Below, in pieces: positions 42,996 through 55,159 of a stretch of DNA of 60,000 nt. Both the position numbers and the translations under genes were made by a program. This DNA comes from Symsagittifera roscoffensis. Lineage: Eukaryota > Xenacoelomorpha > Acoela > Convolutidae. The DNA lies in the NCBI RefSeq assembly GCF_963678635.1, contig NC_087064.1, positions 72,045,465 through 72,105,464 on the forward strand, given 5' to 3'. The stretch's first letter is position 1, and the number at the start of each line of letters is the position of its first letter. The notes below the pieces were generated by a model, which worked only from the letters and a program-made list of their open reading frames with translations, was not told the origin of the DNA and did not search any database.

Positions 42996-44501
42996 TTTAT
43001 GGCGACATCAAGACTACGGGATCGAACCCACTTGACACAGCTCCTGGTTTCATGCCCATTCTAAAGTACCGGTGGTAAGGTTCAACGGGAACGTGTCCAC
43101 CTTCTGGTTGTACCGTGATAGCTTTTTAAGAAAACTCGAGAAAGTTTCCCGGTGCACTTACCGAAACGGGGCCTAGCTAACCGAGTAAGGGGGACCACTA
43201 GGGGGACAAAAAACAGGTAAAAGACAAAAAGCAAAACAAAAAACGAAAAAATTTAGAAATAGGAACAAAAAAAGAGTGAACAAATTTTTAAAAAAAGGAC
43301 AGTGGCCTTGATTTCCAGATTAGGTGGATCAATTCTTTATATCAAATACATAACGTTTTCAAATAAGACCAATCGTCTCGATCAAATCAGCAACGTTGAA
43401 CAGCTGCCCGGGTTTGGGGAGTTGAAAGGGTTTTCAGATAGCCTTGCAACCTCAGCAGACCACTAGGAGACTTGACTGGATTATGTAACCAGGCAAGTGG
43501 GAAAGTGGTTCTTAGGACTGGGACCTGAGAAACAGAGAACACGCGACTAGGATGGGACTACCAGTAGCGTGATCAAAGCAGCATAGCAGTGAGAAAGGAT
43601 TACAAGGGTGTTCTGCCTGGTCCAACGGGTATCGTTAAAATCCACTTTATACTTTAGGAGATAAATGTAAAAAAGAATAAGCGAGTCCCCACCGTTTTGA
43701 GGAAACTTTTTTGCTTGAGCAGAGCCTGGAAACAAGTTCTACGGACTTTCACTCCAGAGGTTTAGCACCCATCGCGCTTAAGGTAATTTTCGGCTTGAGT
43801 GGGGGGGGGGGGGGCTAACCTCCACATATCTAGCCCCCACTTAAGCCAAAAATTACCCATTTTTGCAATTGAAAATTGTAAAAAGGGGGCTTTCTTACAG
43901 TAACTAAGCAATCGATATTAGTCACATTAGAACAACCTAGTTACAGACTCACAACAAGAGTAGCAACGCGAAGGTACTCGATAGTAAACTCAAATTAAGG
44001 TAGGTAACCTGGCGGGATTGGGTAAGGGGATCAAAAATAGACAGTTTTTGGAGCCCAACAAGTGAAAGCCCCACAAGAACGTTAATAGGGGGGAGGAAAA
44101 AGGCGTGCCAGTCAGGTACCAGGTATACTAATTTTTCTTGTTTTCATTACTTTTCTCATTTGACTTTTACTGGTTTTGGGTTTGACTTTTACTGAATTTT
44201 AGTGAAAAAGCAATCATAAAACAAGGTTAAAATCAAGTCGTATTTCGACTTGCATTGGATCCAGGAAACCACGGTAATTTTAAAGGGATTCAGAAAAATT
44301 TGGTTAACAGGATTGGGTTTGGGAAAAATATCACAGCAGTACTAGAGGTGATACTGGGATAGTGGATTAGATATCCCAACACTGGAGCTAAAGGGCAGGG
44401 AAGTTCTTCACACGAAGCTCCGGAAGTGACATCGGGAGAACGAACGAAGTGATCAAACACAAGAACTACAGCAGTGGAAACGGTACAAGAGTCTTTGTGG
44501 C
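42996..44501. other. Sequence without recognisable gene
   Basis: It contains a G16 run near 43800, a GGTTCGATCCC-like B-box on the minus strand near 43019 (no complete tRNA fold), and no long conserved frame. It may include the 5' end of the downstream retroelement, but I find no long terminal repeat. Confidence 0.5.
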
Positions 44502-46040
44502 AGTCCTGGGATAGTGATCTAAGGGTTTCAACACTTCAGTCCTGGGATAGTGATCTAAGCGTCCCAACACTTGAGCGAAGGGCCCCAACAGTTGAGCCAA
44601 GGGTCCCAACACTTGAGCGAAGAGTTCCAAGACTTTCTCGAAGGGTCCCAAGACTTCACCGAAGGGTCCCAAGACTTTCTCGAAGGGTCCCAAGACTTTC
44701 TCGAAGGGTCCCAAGACTTCACCGAAGGGTCCCAACACTTGAGCGAAGGGTCCCAACACTTGAGCGAAGAGTCCCAACACATGAGCAAAGGGTCCGAAGA
44801 CTTTCTCAAAGGGTCCCAAGACTTTCTCGAAGGGCCCAAAGACTTCACCGAAGGGTTCCAACACTTGAGCGAATGATCCCAACACTTGAGCAAAGAGTGC
44901 CAACACCTGAGCGAAGGGTCCCAACTCTTGAGCGAAGGGTTGCAAGACTTTCTCGAAGGCCCCAAAACTTTCTCGAAGGGCCCCAATAATTCACTGAAGG
45001 GTCCCAACACTTGAGCGAAGGGTCCCAACACTTGAGTAAAGAGTCCCAACATTTGAGCGAAGAGTCCCAACACTTTCTCGAAGGGTCCCTAGACTATCTC
45101 GAATGGTCCCAACACTTTCTCGAAGGGTCCCAAGACTATCTCGAAGGGTCCCAACACTTGAGCGAAGGGTACCGACACTTGGGCGAAGGGTCCCATACAC
45201 TTGAGCGAAGCGTCCCAACTCTTGAGCGAAGGGTTGCAAGACTTTCTCGAAGGCCCCAAGACTATCTCGAAGGGTCCCAACACTTGAGCGAAGGGTACCG
45301 ACACTTGGGCGAAGGGTAGCAACACTTGGGCGAAGGGTCCCAACTCTTGAGCGAAGGGTTGCAAGACTTTCTCGAAGGCCCCAAAACTTTCTCGAAGGGC
45401 CCCAATAATTCACTGAAGGGTCCCAACACTTGAGCGAAGTGTCCCAACACTTGAGTAAAGAGTCCCAACATTTGAGCGAAGAGTCCCAACACTTTCTCGA
45501 AGGGTCCCTAGACTATCTCGAATGGTCCCAACACTTTCTCGAAGGGTCCCAAGACTATCTCGAAGGGTCCCAACACTTGAGCGAAGGGTACCGACACTTG
45601 GGCGAAGGGTCCCATACACTTGAGCGAAGCGTCCCAACACTTGAGCGAAGGGTAGCAACACTTGGGCGAAGGGTCCCAACACTTAAGCGAAGGTTCCCAA
45701 CATTTGAGCGAACGGTCCCAAGACCTTCTCGAAGGGTCCCAAGACTTCACCGAAGGGTCCCCAGAGTTTCTCCGAAGGGTCACCAGAGCTTACCGAAGGG
45801 TCCCCAGAGTTTCTCCGAAGGGTCCCCAGAGCTCACCGAAGGGTCCCCAGAGCTTACACTTGAGCGACGGGTCCCCAGAGTTTCTCCGAAGGGTCCCCAG
45901 AGCTCACCGAAGGGTCCCCAGAGCTTACACTTGAGCGAAGGGTCCCCAGAGTTTCTCGAAGGGTCCCAAGACTTTACTGAAGGGTCTCAGCACTTAAGTG
46001 AAGCAGACCAACACTAAAGCGAAGGGTCTCAACACTTGAC
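44502..46040. repeat. 21-bp minisatellite with two alternating unit types
   Basis: About 70 units of 21 bp, mostly AAGGGTCCCAACACTTGAGCG or AAGGGTCCCAAGACTTTCTCG. A block of about 415 bp is repeated (44935 and 45350 share CAAGACTTTCTCGAAGGCCC...). Because 21 is divisible by 3, all six frames are long and show 7-residue repeats; none is likely to be a real gene. Confidence 0.95.
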
Positions 46041-46307
46041 TTAAGGTTTCTAAATTCCTAGCGCCACAGTTTTGACCAGTTTTTGGAAAGAATTTAGTAG
46101 TTTTTTCTTATTTTTAGATTAGATTTTACAATAGGGACTTGTACATATTAGAAATGTAAATTAGAAAAATTGTTTATAAATCCTGAAGAAACCAAGAGTG
46201 TCACTAATGAAGAAGAAAGGAATAGGATTAAGCAAAACCAATCCTGAACGCAGCGGAAGCTAACACCAACAAACCCGAGATTAATGAAGAAAATTTTTTC
46301 AGTGAAT

Positions 46308-47640
46308 ATGGTCAACACAAGAAGCACCAAGGAACAGAAGACCAAAGAAAAACTACCGGAAGAACCAGATGTACAGGTCAAGGAAATTGATGTTGAGACG
46401 CCACATCATAGCATAGATGTAGCGGAGCAAAAGACGACGGAATCAACACCTATGCCGAATGTAAAAAAACAAGGAACGAAGATAATTGAGTTCTCACCAA
46501 TAGGCAATGGAGATGAGATCACCAACAACACACCGGAAACGATAAAGGACGATTCGGAAACTAAGAAAACGTCGTTTACAGAGAGGTTAGCGGCGCTGGT
46601 CAGAATGAAACCGAGAGAAAAAGGAGAAGTGGTAGCAGCGACCGAAGAAAGCAAAACTTTTGGTACGGTTTCCAGGATAACTAACCAGGATAAGGAGCAA
46701 ATCACAAGAAACAGTGGGTAACAAAGTCAAGAGCACCTTCGCGTGAGCTGGGAGAATTGATGACAAAGTTGGAACAGATAGACAAAAAGCTAAAGATCAG
46801 CGATGAGGAATACCAGGAGTTGAAAAAGGAACTTTGACACAATAAGAATCAGAACCTAGATAACTACTATGTCCTGGCGAGGGCCACTGAAGAAAAGCTA
46901 CAACAGATGGCTGACAAAGTGGAGACGACCGACAACAAACGAGAGAAAAATGTCGAAAAAGACATGGAGGAAAAGGAAAAAGCGATATGAAGGAAAAGTT
47001 GTGAAACCTAGAAACCAGAATGGACCCAATGAGCAAGGACCTTGCAGAAAGTTCTTGTGCCAAACACACCAAATTGGATGCACTCTTGAGAAACTCTATA
47101 GCCCAAAGTAAGTCGATGAAAGACAAGCAACCTGGAACTAGAGTCGATTTTGTAGAACCGCAGCGCAAGGAACGGGAGTCAACATCATTACCACGGATTG
47201 AAAACATCATAGGGTCGAGAGTGACCAGGAGTGCTATGAAAGGGAAGCCTCAAACTCGACGAGGACACCCGGGGATACAAGTGCACACACGGGTGTAACA
47301 CCAGATGCCATGACATGTGCGAGCACCTCGGAAATGATGAACAGGACACTTGAAGCATTTCCCACAAGGAACACAGACTCAAGTGACAGATGAAGTGGTA
47401 AATCCAGAAAAACCTTCAAGAAACCGAAGGAACTCAAAGACAGACAATTCAGATGGTTGCATTGACACCTTGGTTGAGGTAATGAGACTACATCTAGAGC
47501 ATGACAACCTAAATGATGAGAGGCAGGCCTGCACAGCGATATTAAACAATCTAGAGGGCACAGCACTACAGTGCGTGGAAACCAAGAAGAAAGAGGAGCG
47601 TGATACCGCAGATGAAATTTTTTGAATTTTTGTTGAATCG
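46308..47640 (+). pseudogene. Gag-like region of the retroelement, broken
   Basis: MVNTRSTKEQKTKEK begins a Lys/Glu/Thr-rich protein. 46740-47100 in shifting frames is a long Glu/Lys/Gln coiled coil. 47350-47625 gives a capsid-like helical segment (LVEVMRLHLEHDNLNDERQA). At least four stops or frameshifts interrupt it. An upstream in-frame ATG at 46284 exists. Confidence 0.6.
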
Positions 47641-48415
47641 ATTCGGATCAGGTATGAACGGTCATCAAGCAACGATGAGAATTGAAAAAAAGACGAAGAG
47701 ATGACGAATCGATTGATCGATTTCTGGATGATCTTGAGAGCTTGAGGAGAAGAAGCGATCCAGAGGAATCAACTAACAGAAGAAACTCTAGCATTGCTTC
47801 AAAGTTTATCGACGGGGTGAAAAGTGACGACTCGAGAACGATGTTGGCAACGTATTATACTCTCTACCAGAGGACATGAGACAGAAGTCAAGAAAGTATA
47901 TTTTAATGAAACCAAAGAAGAACTCGTTTTCGGAAAACAGAAATATGCAAAGGGGAGGCCAACAACAAAGGTCAACATGGTATAAGCCCAGAGATGAGAT
48001 GAATAAACGAAGGTCACGGGCGAATTGTGGATCGGCGCATCACCATGTAGCGGATTGCATAACATACAAGCAGGGCATGAAAAGCTGGGGATATGCGCCT
48101 GACAAAGAAGACATGAGTCTAACTGACGAACACGAGTTTTACAGTGGCTTAATCATCCAAGTAGGCGCGATGTGTTTTTTCTGAAATCAAGAGGGCCACT
48201 TCAGGATGGACTGTCCCCTGTTTTGGGAAGCAATGAAGAATCAGAGTCACCCAAAACACAAGTTGGCACTAGCTGCGGTGCAAAACACCTGGAATAGACA
48301 AGCTGAGAATGACTTGCAGAACAGAGAGAGAGCGAGTGGTGAGTTATCAACAAACACTGGAAGGGCCGTGACACAAGTCAGAGACGCTGGGGGTGCAGGG
48401 ATAAGGAATTGACTA
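47641..48415 (+). pseudogene. Capsid C-terminal and nucleocapsid region with two zinc knuckles
   Basis: 47682-47879 is a helical Arg/Asp-rich segment (DDESIDRFLDDLESLRRR). 48025-48062 holds a knuckle-like CGSAHHHVADC. A second knuckle (CFF...NQEGHFRMDC, 48173-48214) has a TGA at 48182-48184 exactly where its second Cys belongs. These bind retroelement RNA in intact relatives. Confidence 0.7.
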
Positions 48416-48919
48416 GAGATAAACTATGAGAAAGCATCTGCAGATGCTATCAACAGAGTGAAGCAAGACTTAGCAACCAAAGAAATTGAGCAACGGTTAC
48501 AACTAGAAATAGAAAGACAAACGGTGAACAAGACATTCTCGATAACCAGGCCAGAACCAGAGACCGGAGAGAAACTGACGGGCAAGAGTAATTGCAACAC
48601 CTTGAAGATGGTGACCGGTAAAACCCTTTGCTATCACGAAGATTGAAGCGAAAATTATGTCAATACTCACGGTGGGCGCTCATCAAGTAACGAGGAACCT
48701 GAGTGAACATAGCGACCAAACATGATTGCACATTGACGTGTATGCGGATTACTTAAGTACAATGAGCCCGCAAACCCCTTCTAGAGCACTCAGGGCATTA
48801 CTCACGAGAGGTGGTGGTAAATCAACCAGGATAGACAGAAGATACACGGAACTCTATGGTCCACATGAGGTCATGTTGAACATAGATGGAATTAACATCT
48901 ACACAAAGACGATGATAAC
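48416..48919 (+). pseudogene. Linker between nucleocapsid and protease
   Basis: Two frames (48458-48646 and 48726 onward) of Glu/Lys-rich and then mixed sequence (HIDVYADYLSTMSPQT, LYGPHEVMLNIDGINIYTK). No domain recognised; the frame shifts near 48640-48720. Confidence 0.5.
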
Positions 48920-49267
48920 ATGCAACAAAGATCTAGCCAGTCAGATCTTTGTTGGTCGAGAAGAACTCAAAGTGAGATCGATTGGGCACTGCGCATGCTG
49001 GAAGAAGGTGCTATGCATCTGGGAACGGAAGCAGACGTATCTGCACATGTACTGGACATAAGCGGGAAGAACACCCAACTGCGAGGATTGTTGAACACAG
49101 GGGCCGTCTTGGGTGTAATACCAATTGAAACATGGAGAAACATGGGATTTGACAAAAATGACTTGATAGGTTCCAGAATACGGCTGTCAGCAGCAAATAA
49201 TTTCGATGTAGCAATTGATCTTAACAATGCTATTTTCATATTCGAAACCTGGAAAGGAATTAAGTAA
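48920..49267 (+). pseudogene. Retroviral-type aspartic protease, catalytic Asp changed
   Basis: The active-site loop reads LLNTGAVLGVIP; the codon at 49094-49096 is AAC (Asn) where this family has Asp. The segment after it is shorter than a full retropepsin, suggesting a deletion around 49195-49205. It would have cut the polyprotein; this copy is inactive. Confidence 0.8.
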
Positions 49268-50577
49268 TTATACCGGTAATTTTGATAATGACAAATGAAA
49301 ATAAGGTTCCAGTGTTCTGGAATAGAAGGGAAAGGTTGAAACGAACGAGGGTGCAATAGTAAGTTTAAGGATGAAGAATTATAATGAACTAAGGGACAAC
49401 AAACAAGTATGTATAGTACCCAATCCAAACAGTCAAATTGCTGCTATTTTAGGTCAGTGTCTTGTTGAATACGCTTGATATACCAATCACAATCCAGAGG
49501 GGGAGGAAATTAGGATACGAACTGTCCGTAACTAGATATGAAATGATTGAAAAGGTGAAAGAAAATGAAGTTCTTGAATGCCCGAATCGCAGGGATAAAA
49601 GTTGTATCTTGAGACGATTGAAAAAAATAAAATGTTCATCAGGTCTTGTGAAATCACTTAAGGCAGAGACAGACGATGGACTGTCGAGCTGTTCGAATTT
49701 TCCAGAAAGACCCACACCAGAGGAGTTGGAAATAGATAAACCGGTATTACCAGAAATTGAACACTTAATCGGCAAGGTAACAGACAAACAGCTCGAAGCC
49801 GTCAAGGATGTGCTAGATAGGAATCAGGACGTTTTTTCGAGACATAAGGCAGACATCATGTACTGTAATTTTGTTTATAATGAAATAGAGCTAGAGGAGT
49901 TGGCGGTACCGCACAGGGAGGGGTCGAGGCGTATGACCCCAAACAAATCAGACGCATTGATAGAGACCCTGCTAGAGTATGATATGATAGAGCCATCCAA
50001 ATCCACGTGGGCGTGTGGAGTAACGATGGCTAAAAAGAAAGGAGACCAACTTAGGCTTTGTTGTGACTTTCGATATCTGAACTCCGTCACGGTGAAGGAT
50101 GCCTATCCCATACCTAGGATAGATGAGAGTCCTTGAAAATTAGGAGATACAAAAATTTTTACATCTCTTGATCTTGGGTCGGCTTTTTGGCAGGTACCAC
50201 TAAGGAAACAAGACAGGGACAAAACGGGATTTGCTTGCGAGCTGGGGTTGTTTAAATGGAAGAGGATGCCCTTTAGCCTTTGCAATGCGACAGCCACGTT
50301 CCAACGACTGATGGCAAAAGCACTGACAAGCGCGACGAAGAAATATGGCAATTTGGTAATGTGTTACGTAGATGACATGGTGATTGCAACACCTACCCTG
50401 GACGACCGCATCGATTGACTGGATGAAATGTTCGCATGCATGAGAAGGGCAGGATTGAAATGCAAGCCCTCGAAGTGCGAGGTTCTTAAGGACTCGATAA
50501 AAAACCTGGGGAGGATGATGGATAAACATGGCATCAGACTAGATCAAGACGCGGTAGAAGCAGTACTGATTTGAAAA
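49268..50577 (+). pseudogene. Reverse transcriptase of gypsy type, broken
   Basis: From 49462 one frame is kept through the polymerase: LLEYDMIEPSKSTWACGVTM and LRLCCDFRYLNSVT (fingers), FTSLDLGSAFWQVPL (motif A with its Asp), and MCYVDDMVIA (motif C, YVDD at 50365-50376). In-frame TGAs sit at 50134-50136, near 50417 and near 50573. Several look like single-base changes from Arg or Trp codons. Confidence 0.9.
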
Positions 50578-51190
50578 TCGCCAAAAACAGAGCACCAGTT
50601 GATGAGCTTTTTGGGTTTTGCAAATTACTACAGGGAGTTCATCAAGGGCTATGCAGATAAAGTATATCCAATGCAACAACTCATGAGGCACAAGGGCAAG
50701 AAGTTCAAGTGGAATAACGCGCCAGAGGAGTCTTTTCAAAGAATAAAGAAAGAACTGTGTGAAGCACCTGTGCTAGGCATGCCAACAGAGAAAGGATTAT
50801 ATGTATTGGTAACGGATGCATCGGTGGTACCGATCTCGGGAATACTCCATCAATAACAGGAGTGGAAGGGTAGAACAGTCTTGAGACGAATAGCCTACGG
50901 GAGAAAAGTCTTGAGCGACACGGAGATGAAGTACCGGGCACCCAAAGAAAAAATGTTCGCGGTTGTCGGATTTGTGTAAAAATAAAAGAGATATCTGGGT
51001 AGCGAACTCTTCAAGCTACGGATCGACAACAGTGCACTCAGTTGGTTGAAAACGTACTCAATAGATCAGAGCTACATCGGGAGATGGATAATTCGGTTGA
51101 ATGGTTACAACATGATCATTGAACACAAAACGAGGGACCAGCATCAGAATGCCGACAGCTTGAGCAAGAAGACGAAACTTTACGAGAGAC
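50578..51190 (+). pseudogene. RT connection and RNase H domain, broken
   Basis: Continues the same frame: FLGFANYYREFIKGYA (connection), then TDASVVPISGILHQ (RNase H first Asp), MKYRAPKEKMFAVV, LFKLRIDNSALSWLK, and ending near HQNADSLSK. TAA codons interrupt it near 50855 and 50980. Confidence 0.85.
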
Positions 51191-52293
51191 AGGAAGATGA
51201 TAGACCGGAGATCAAAGATGGTTTTTCGTTCATGGACAAGGAAACGTATGATAGCCTACCGCTCACGAGATGGTTCGACAAGTCAGGAAAACCGATAGAG
51301 GACCATCCCGAATTACCCACTGAGCATCAAGGAAAAGCAATTCTCGATAAAATTTGGTAGAAATAAGCTCAAGACCAAGATAGTAAGGGAAACTCTGAAG
51401 GCAAAACCCTACGAACTCGACGAAGTAGAAACAGGAAAGGTGACGGTAGGAGAGGATTTAAGGGATCTGCTAGAGAAACTAGCTGACGACAATCCCGTAG
51501 TCTCGAAAAATGACAAGGACCTACCGGAAGTCACCATAATGAAACGAGGGGAAGTAACACATGGCGGAGACTCGATAAAAACCAGGGAACCAGAGAACAT
51601 GGAAGTGGTGCGATCACTAGTTGAGAGAATCCCGGAAGAATATTCAGGCGAACAACACTTTGAAGGAAGAGAGTGTCGTTGAAGGAGGACGTTGAAAATC
51701 TCGGACTAGATCAAGAGTCCGAAGAGTGGCCAACACCAGAAAGGGATGGTGAAGGGGAAAATTTGTCCGGGGAGTCAGAAGAGTGGGACGAACAAGATTC
51801 AGAAGGTTCAGAGAAGAGTGATGATGAACAAGATAGTCTCTGCATGATACTAGCTGAAGAAAAAAGGAGGTATCACGACAGGGAATTGCAAACTGATCCT
51901 TCGTCCGGAACATGCAACCTGAAGCAACACGACGCGTAGGGAGGTGAAGAGCTTGAGATGATAGCAGTGTCTAGAAAACATTTCAGGGAACTATCATGTA
52001 ATTCAAACATCAGGACGAATCTGGAACCGAGGACGACAGGGAGGTCTTGAGAAGGATAGTTTGCGTCAAGCTTAGAGACGACATCCACAGTTCAGGAGAA
52101 CTGAACGGCCAGATGATGGCACTAAAGAACACGTCAAAGCGACATACAGGCTATCGGATCTTATACGAACCCAGAAGAATTATAAAATGATGAGCATCCT
52201 CTCCAAATGGATTTGGACGGAGTGAAAGAGACGGGAGACCTGGAAGAGGATTGCTATAAGATCTAAAGCCAGTTCTACGAAGAATGGAAGGAC
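51191..52293 (+). pseudogene. Acidic spacer between RNase H and integrase
   Basis: Acidic, low-complexity sequence in several frames (51046-51360, 51440-51682, 51673-51939: SEEWDEQDSEGSEKSDDEQ) without a recognised domain. The length of about 1.1 kb is unusual for this position in gypsy elements. Confidence 0.5.
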
Positions 52294-53311
52294 TTGCTCT
52301 ACTACACAGCTGATGGCTTGGTGGCCTGCAGGAGGAAAGAAGAAGAGAAAATACTACACAAGCAGCTATATCAAACGGAAGTGCTGTTCAGATTGCACGA
52401 CCAGATGGGACATCAGGGGATAAATAAGGTGCAACAAACAATAATACACCGGTTTGACTGGCCAAGATTGAGGAAGGCTTGTGAAAAATGGGTGAACGCA
52501 TGTTTGTCGTGTTTGCGGGTGAAGGATCCCAGGAAAATGAATTTCCCTCTCAAATCCGTGGAAAGCTGAGAACTCAACGAGGTGGTGCAGATAGACAATC
52601 AGAAGATCTGCATGACAGATTCGGCGTATAACCAGATGCTGGTAATTATTGATCATTTTATAAAATTGGCGGAAGCAATACCATGTCAGACAGCCTCGGC
52701 GGAGGAAACTTATGATCACTTGATACCGCGAGGGATATCACGGTATGGTTGTCCGATGACCTTCCAATCTGATAATGGGAAAGCCTTCGTTGGTGACCTG
52801 ACAAAAGAACTCAAGAGAAGATCCCACATTGCAGAGGCACATTCGACGACCTATCATTCACAAACGAATGGACTAGTGGAGAGGCGTTGAACGCTAGTGA
52901 ATATGCTCAGGGTTTTTTCCTCGAGGTATATGACAGACTGGGACAAATACCTGTAGCAAGTGGTAGGGCGTACAAAAGCACGCAGCACTCCACAACGGGG
53001 ATCAGTCCCTTCATGATGTTAACAGGCAGAGAGAGAGAGAGAGTGAGAGAGAGAGAGAGAGAGCGATGCCCCTGACTTTCTTCTATCCGAAGTATGAAGG
53101 AAAAAAGACATCGCCTCAGGCATATGTGGAGGAAGCAATAAGAAGACAACAAGAGTTGAATGAGCTGTGCAGGAGGAATACAGTACAAGCACAGATGCGA
53201 CAGCGGAGGAAGTATGATGAAAAAACACTTCACGCGAAACCATATGCCTTGGGACAATATGTCTGGGTGTTCCAGAATGTCATACCTCCAATGGGACAAA
53301 GAAGTTACTGA
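52294..53311 (+). pseudogene. Retroelement integrase, broken
   Basis: HHCC zinc domain: HDQMGH and then CLSC (about 52395-52515). Catalytic D in VQIDNQ (near 52594), D in FQSDNG (52771), E in GLVERR (52879). An in-frame TGA lies near 52567 and another at 52888-52890. C-terminal part 53066-53311 has a KR-rich helix and GQYVWVFQNVIPP, typical of the segment that precedes the tail. A (GA)n tract has expanded inside it. Confidence 0.88.
53027..53063. repeat. (GA)n microsatellite inside integrase
   Basis: A run of GA dinucleotides with one GTGA interruption, giving an Arg/Glu repeat in one frame. Confidence 0.95.
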
Positions 53312-53603
53312 AGAAAAGGAGGGGGCCGTTCATGATAACGGAAAGGCACCAGCAATGTAGGTTCTATCGCTTAAACACAGGGCGTGCGGCGCACTACGAC
53401 AATCTGAAACCTGACGTCCCAACACCGGAAGACTGATGCGTACCACAGAACATGGAACGACTCGTGGATCTACTGGTGGAGCCAGCATACGAGGTAATTG
53501 AGAAAGGCACCAAGGAGAAGAATGATGGCAACGAGAACATGATTATGGATGACAACAAAATTATAGAAGCGGACTCCGACAGAGGATCTTTCGCAGAAGA
53601 TGA

Positions 53604-54731
53604 TTGAATGATCCAGAGCAAGATGAGGTGCAGAAGTGGACAGAACCAGATATGCCCCTGACGACGGAAACGAAAAAAGACGGGCGTAAGAGGACAAACA
53701 TGAGGTACAACATGTATGGCGACGACTTCTTGATCGACAAGATACGTCCTCAAGAGCTAGGTGAGGAGTTGGCGAACGTGGGCGAGCTGACAGCCGATGA
53801 GGAGTGGCAGATCATCGCCGAAAAAGAGCACTCCTTGCAAAAGGATCACACAATGGCGGAGAAGGAAATGGACCTAGAACAGAGCGAGATAGAAAGGAGG
53901 GAGACCACAAATCTGAGGATACTGGAGTGGATATACAATCAGGAAGCTGACGAGAAAGAGGCGCGAAGTATCCAACAGGTCGAAGCAGCGAAGCATGTAT
54001 CCAGCAGCGAAGCATGTAAAGGCGGGGATACCGTTGTTTGGTTGGACGACGAATTACCGACACTGGATATACCACCTGATAACTTGAACCCAGCACCGTC
54101 GACGGGGTCGTCGATAAATTTTTTTGTCCGGGGAGTGGGGGTAGGACTTACCCACACGGAAAATTTAATGATAAAGAACCTCAGGGAAGTGAGAGAAACT
54201 AGTGGACTGGAACTAGATCAAGAGGAAGCCGAGCCTGCCACTGGAAGAAATTTCAAGACCAAATTCGAAATTTCAAATGAAAATTCGGAAAACATCCTGA
54301 TCACAGACAACGACTTCATGTTGTCAGATAGGACCAGCGCGATCTGCAAAACAGCGGACATGAGCTTCAACACTAGACTAGAAGCTGATTTCAAGAGAGA
54401 ATACCAGGATGTGGAGATTCTGTTCAGACAGAGACCAGGATTGGAGGGAATGGCTGCACTTCCACCCTCAGTGTCTGGCAAGTATCTGTGCTTTTTGGTG
54501 ACAAGAACTAACGAGAGAAACGTGATAGATCCTCAGCATGTGATGTTGGCAACGACCCGATTGCGGAACTTTCTGGTCCAAAGAAGGTTAGGAGAGGTTT
54601 CAAGGCCAGTCTATAATCTGAACAGGGGTAAATTGAGCCCCAGGGAATTAGACGCCATCCTGCACGTGATCTTTGCAGAAACAGAAATAATGGTACATCT
54701 ACACAACAAGTACTACTTGAGCATCGCCTGA
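53604..54731 (+). CDS. Accessory protein with macrodomain-like C-terminus (375 aa)
   Basis: The longest open frame of the retroelement. Residues 1-170 are charged and probably disordered. RGVGVGLTHTENLMI occurs near 175-190. From about residue 230 the pattern resembles TARG1/OARD1-type macrodomains, which bind or remove ADP-ribose: NDFMLSDRTSAICKTADMSF, a basic helix, then KYLCFLVTRTNERN, a long helix, and EVSRPVYNLNRGKLSPREL...VIFAETEIMVHLHNKYYL. The order of strands and helices fits; I cannot confirm catalytic residues. It follows a region encoding the integrase tail. It is open, unlike all the upstream genes. Confidence 0.6.
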   Translation: MNDPEQDEVQKWTEPDMPLTTETKKDGRKRTNMRYNMYGDDFLIDKIRPQELGEELANVGELTADEEWQIIAEKEHSLQKDHTMAEKEMDLEQSEIERRETTNLRILEWIYNQEADEKEARSIQQVEAAKHVSSSEACKGGDTVVWLDDELPTLDIPPDNLNPAPSTGSSINFFVRGVGVGLTHTENLMIKNLREVRETSGLELDQEEAEPATGRNFKTKFEISNENSENILITDNDFMLSDRTSAICKTADMSFNTRLEADFKREYQDVEILFRQRPGLEGMAALPPSVSGKYLCFLVTRTNERNVIDPQHVMLATTRLRNFLVQRRLGEVSRPVYNLNRGKLSPRELDAILHVIFAETEIMVHLHNKYYLSIA

Positions 54732-55159
54732 ACTTCGGGAGGACACGAGGGTCTCGAGTTAGGGGCACGAGAGTCTTGAGCTAGGTATAAAGGGGGCACG
54801 CGTCAGGAAAATAGGTTTTAGTATGATTGGCATGACAATTATAACAGAATTTTCAATTCAAACGTTATGGTGCTAAAACATAAGATAACTCCGCATATTT
54901 TCAATATCTAATTGAATCATTTTATCTTGAAACGGTTAGGATAATGTTTTAAATGTAGTAAGGATTGAGATTTAGGTTAGATACGAGCGAGAAGCATCTT
55001 GGTCTAAAACTAATTTTTTTTTTCAGATTGATTTGAATCATCACAAACTAAAACGAGATCTGGATCGGAATCGTAACGATTTATGAAAGAAAAGAAATTC
55101 CAAGCAGTTCTTCACAATCGGTAATGAAGAAAGGTATCTCTTGAGTATTAACCAAGCGC
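54732..55159. promoter_or_regulatory. Non-coding spacer with a possible TATA box
   Basis: It separates the macrodomain frame from the 3' block. GGTATAAAGGGGG (TATAAAG at 54786-54792) could start a transcript for the downstream genes. GGGTCTCGAGTTAGGGGCACGAGAGTCTTGAG just before it contains a short near-repeat. The rest is AT-rich. Confidence 0.35.

Noticed and set aside
43000-43100. tRNA-like B-box (GGTTCGATCCC) on the minus strand
   Set aside because: No acceptor stem, anticodon arm or A-box could be folded; possibly a SINE fragment but not supported.
44466-46017. Many long overlapping frames with 7-residue repeats on both strands
   Set aside because: They result from the 21-bp minisatellite, whose unit has no stop in several frames; no independent coding evidence.
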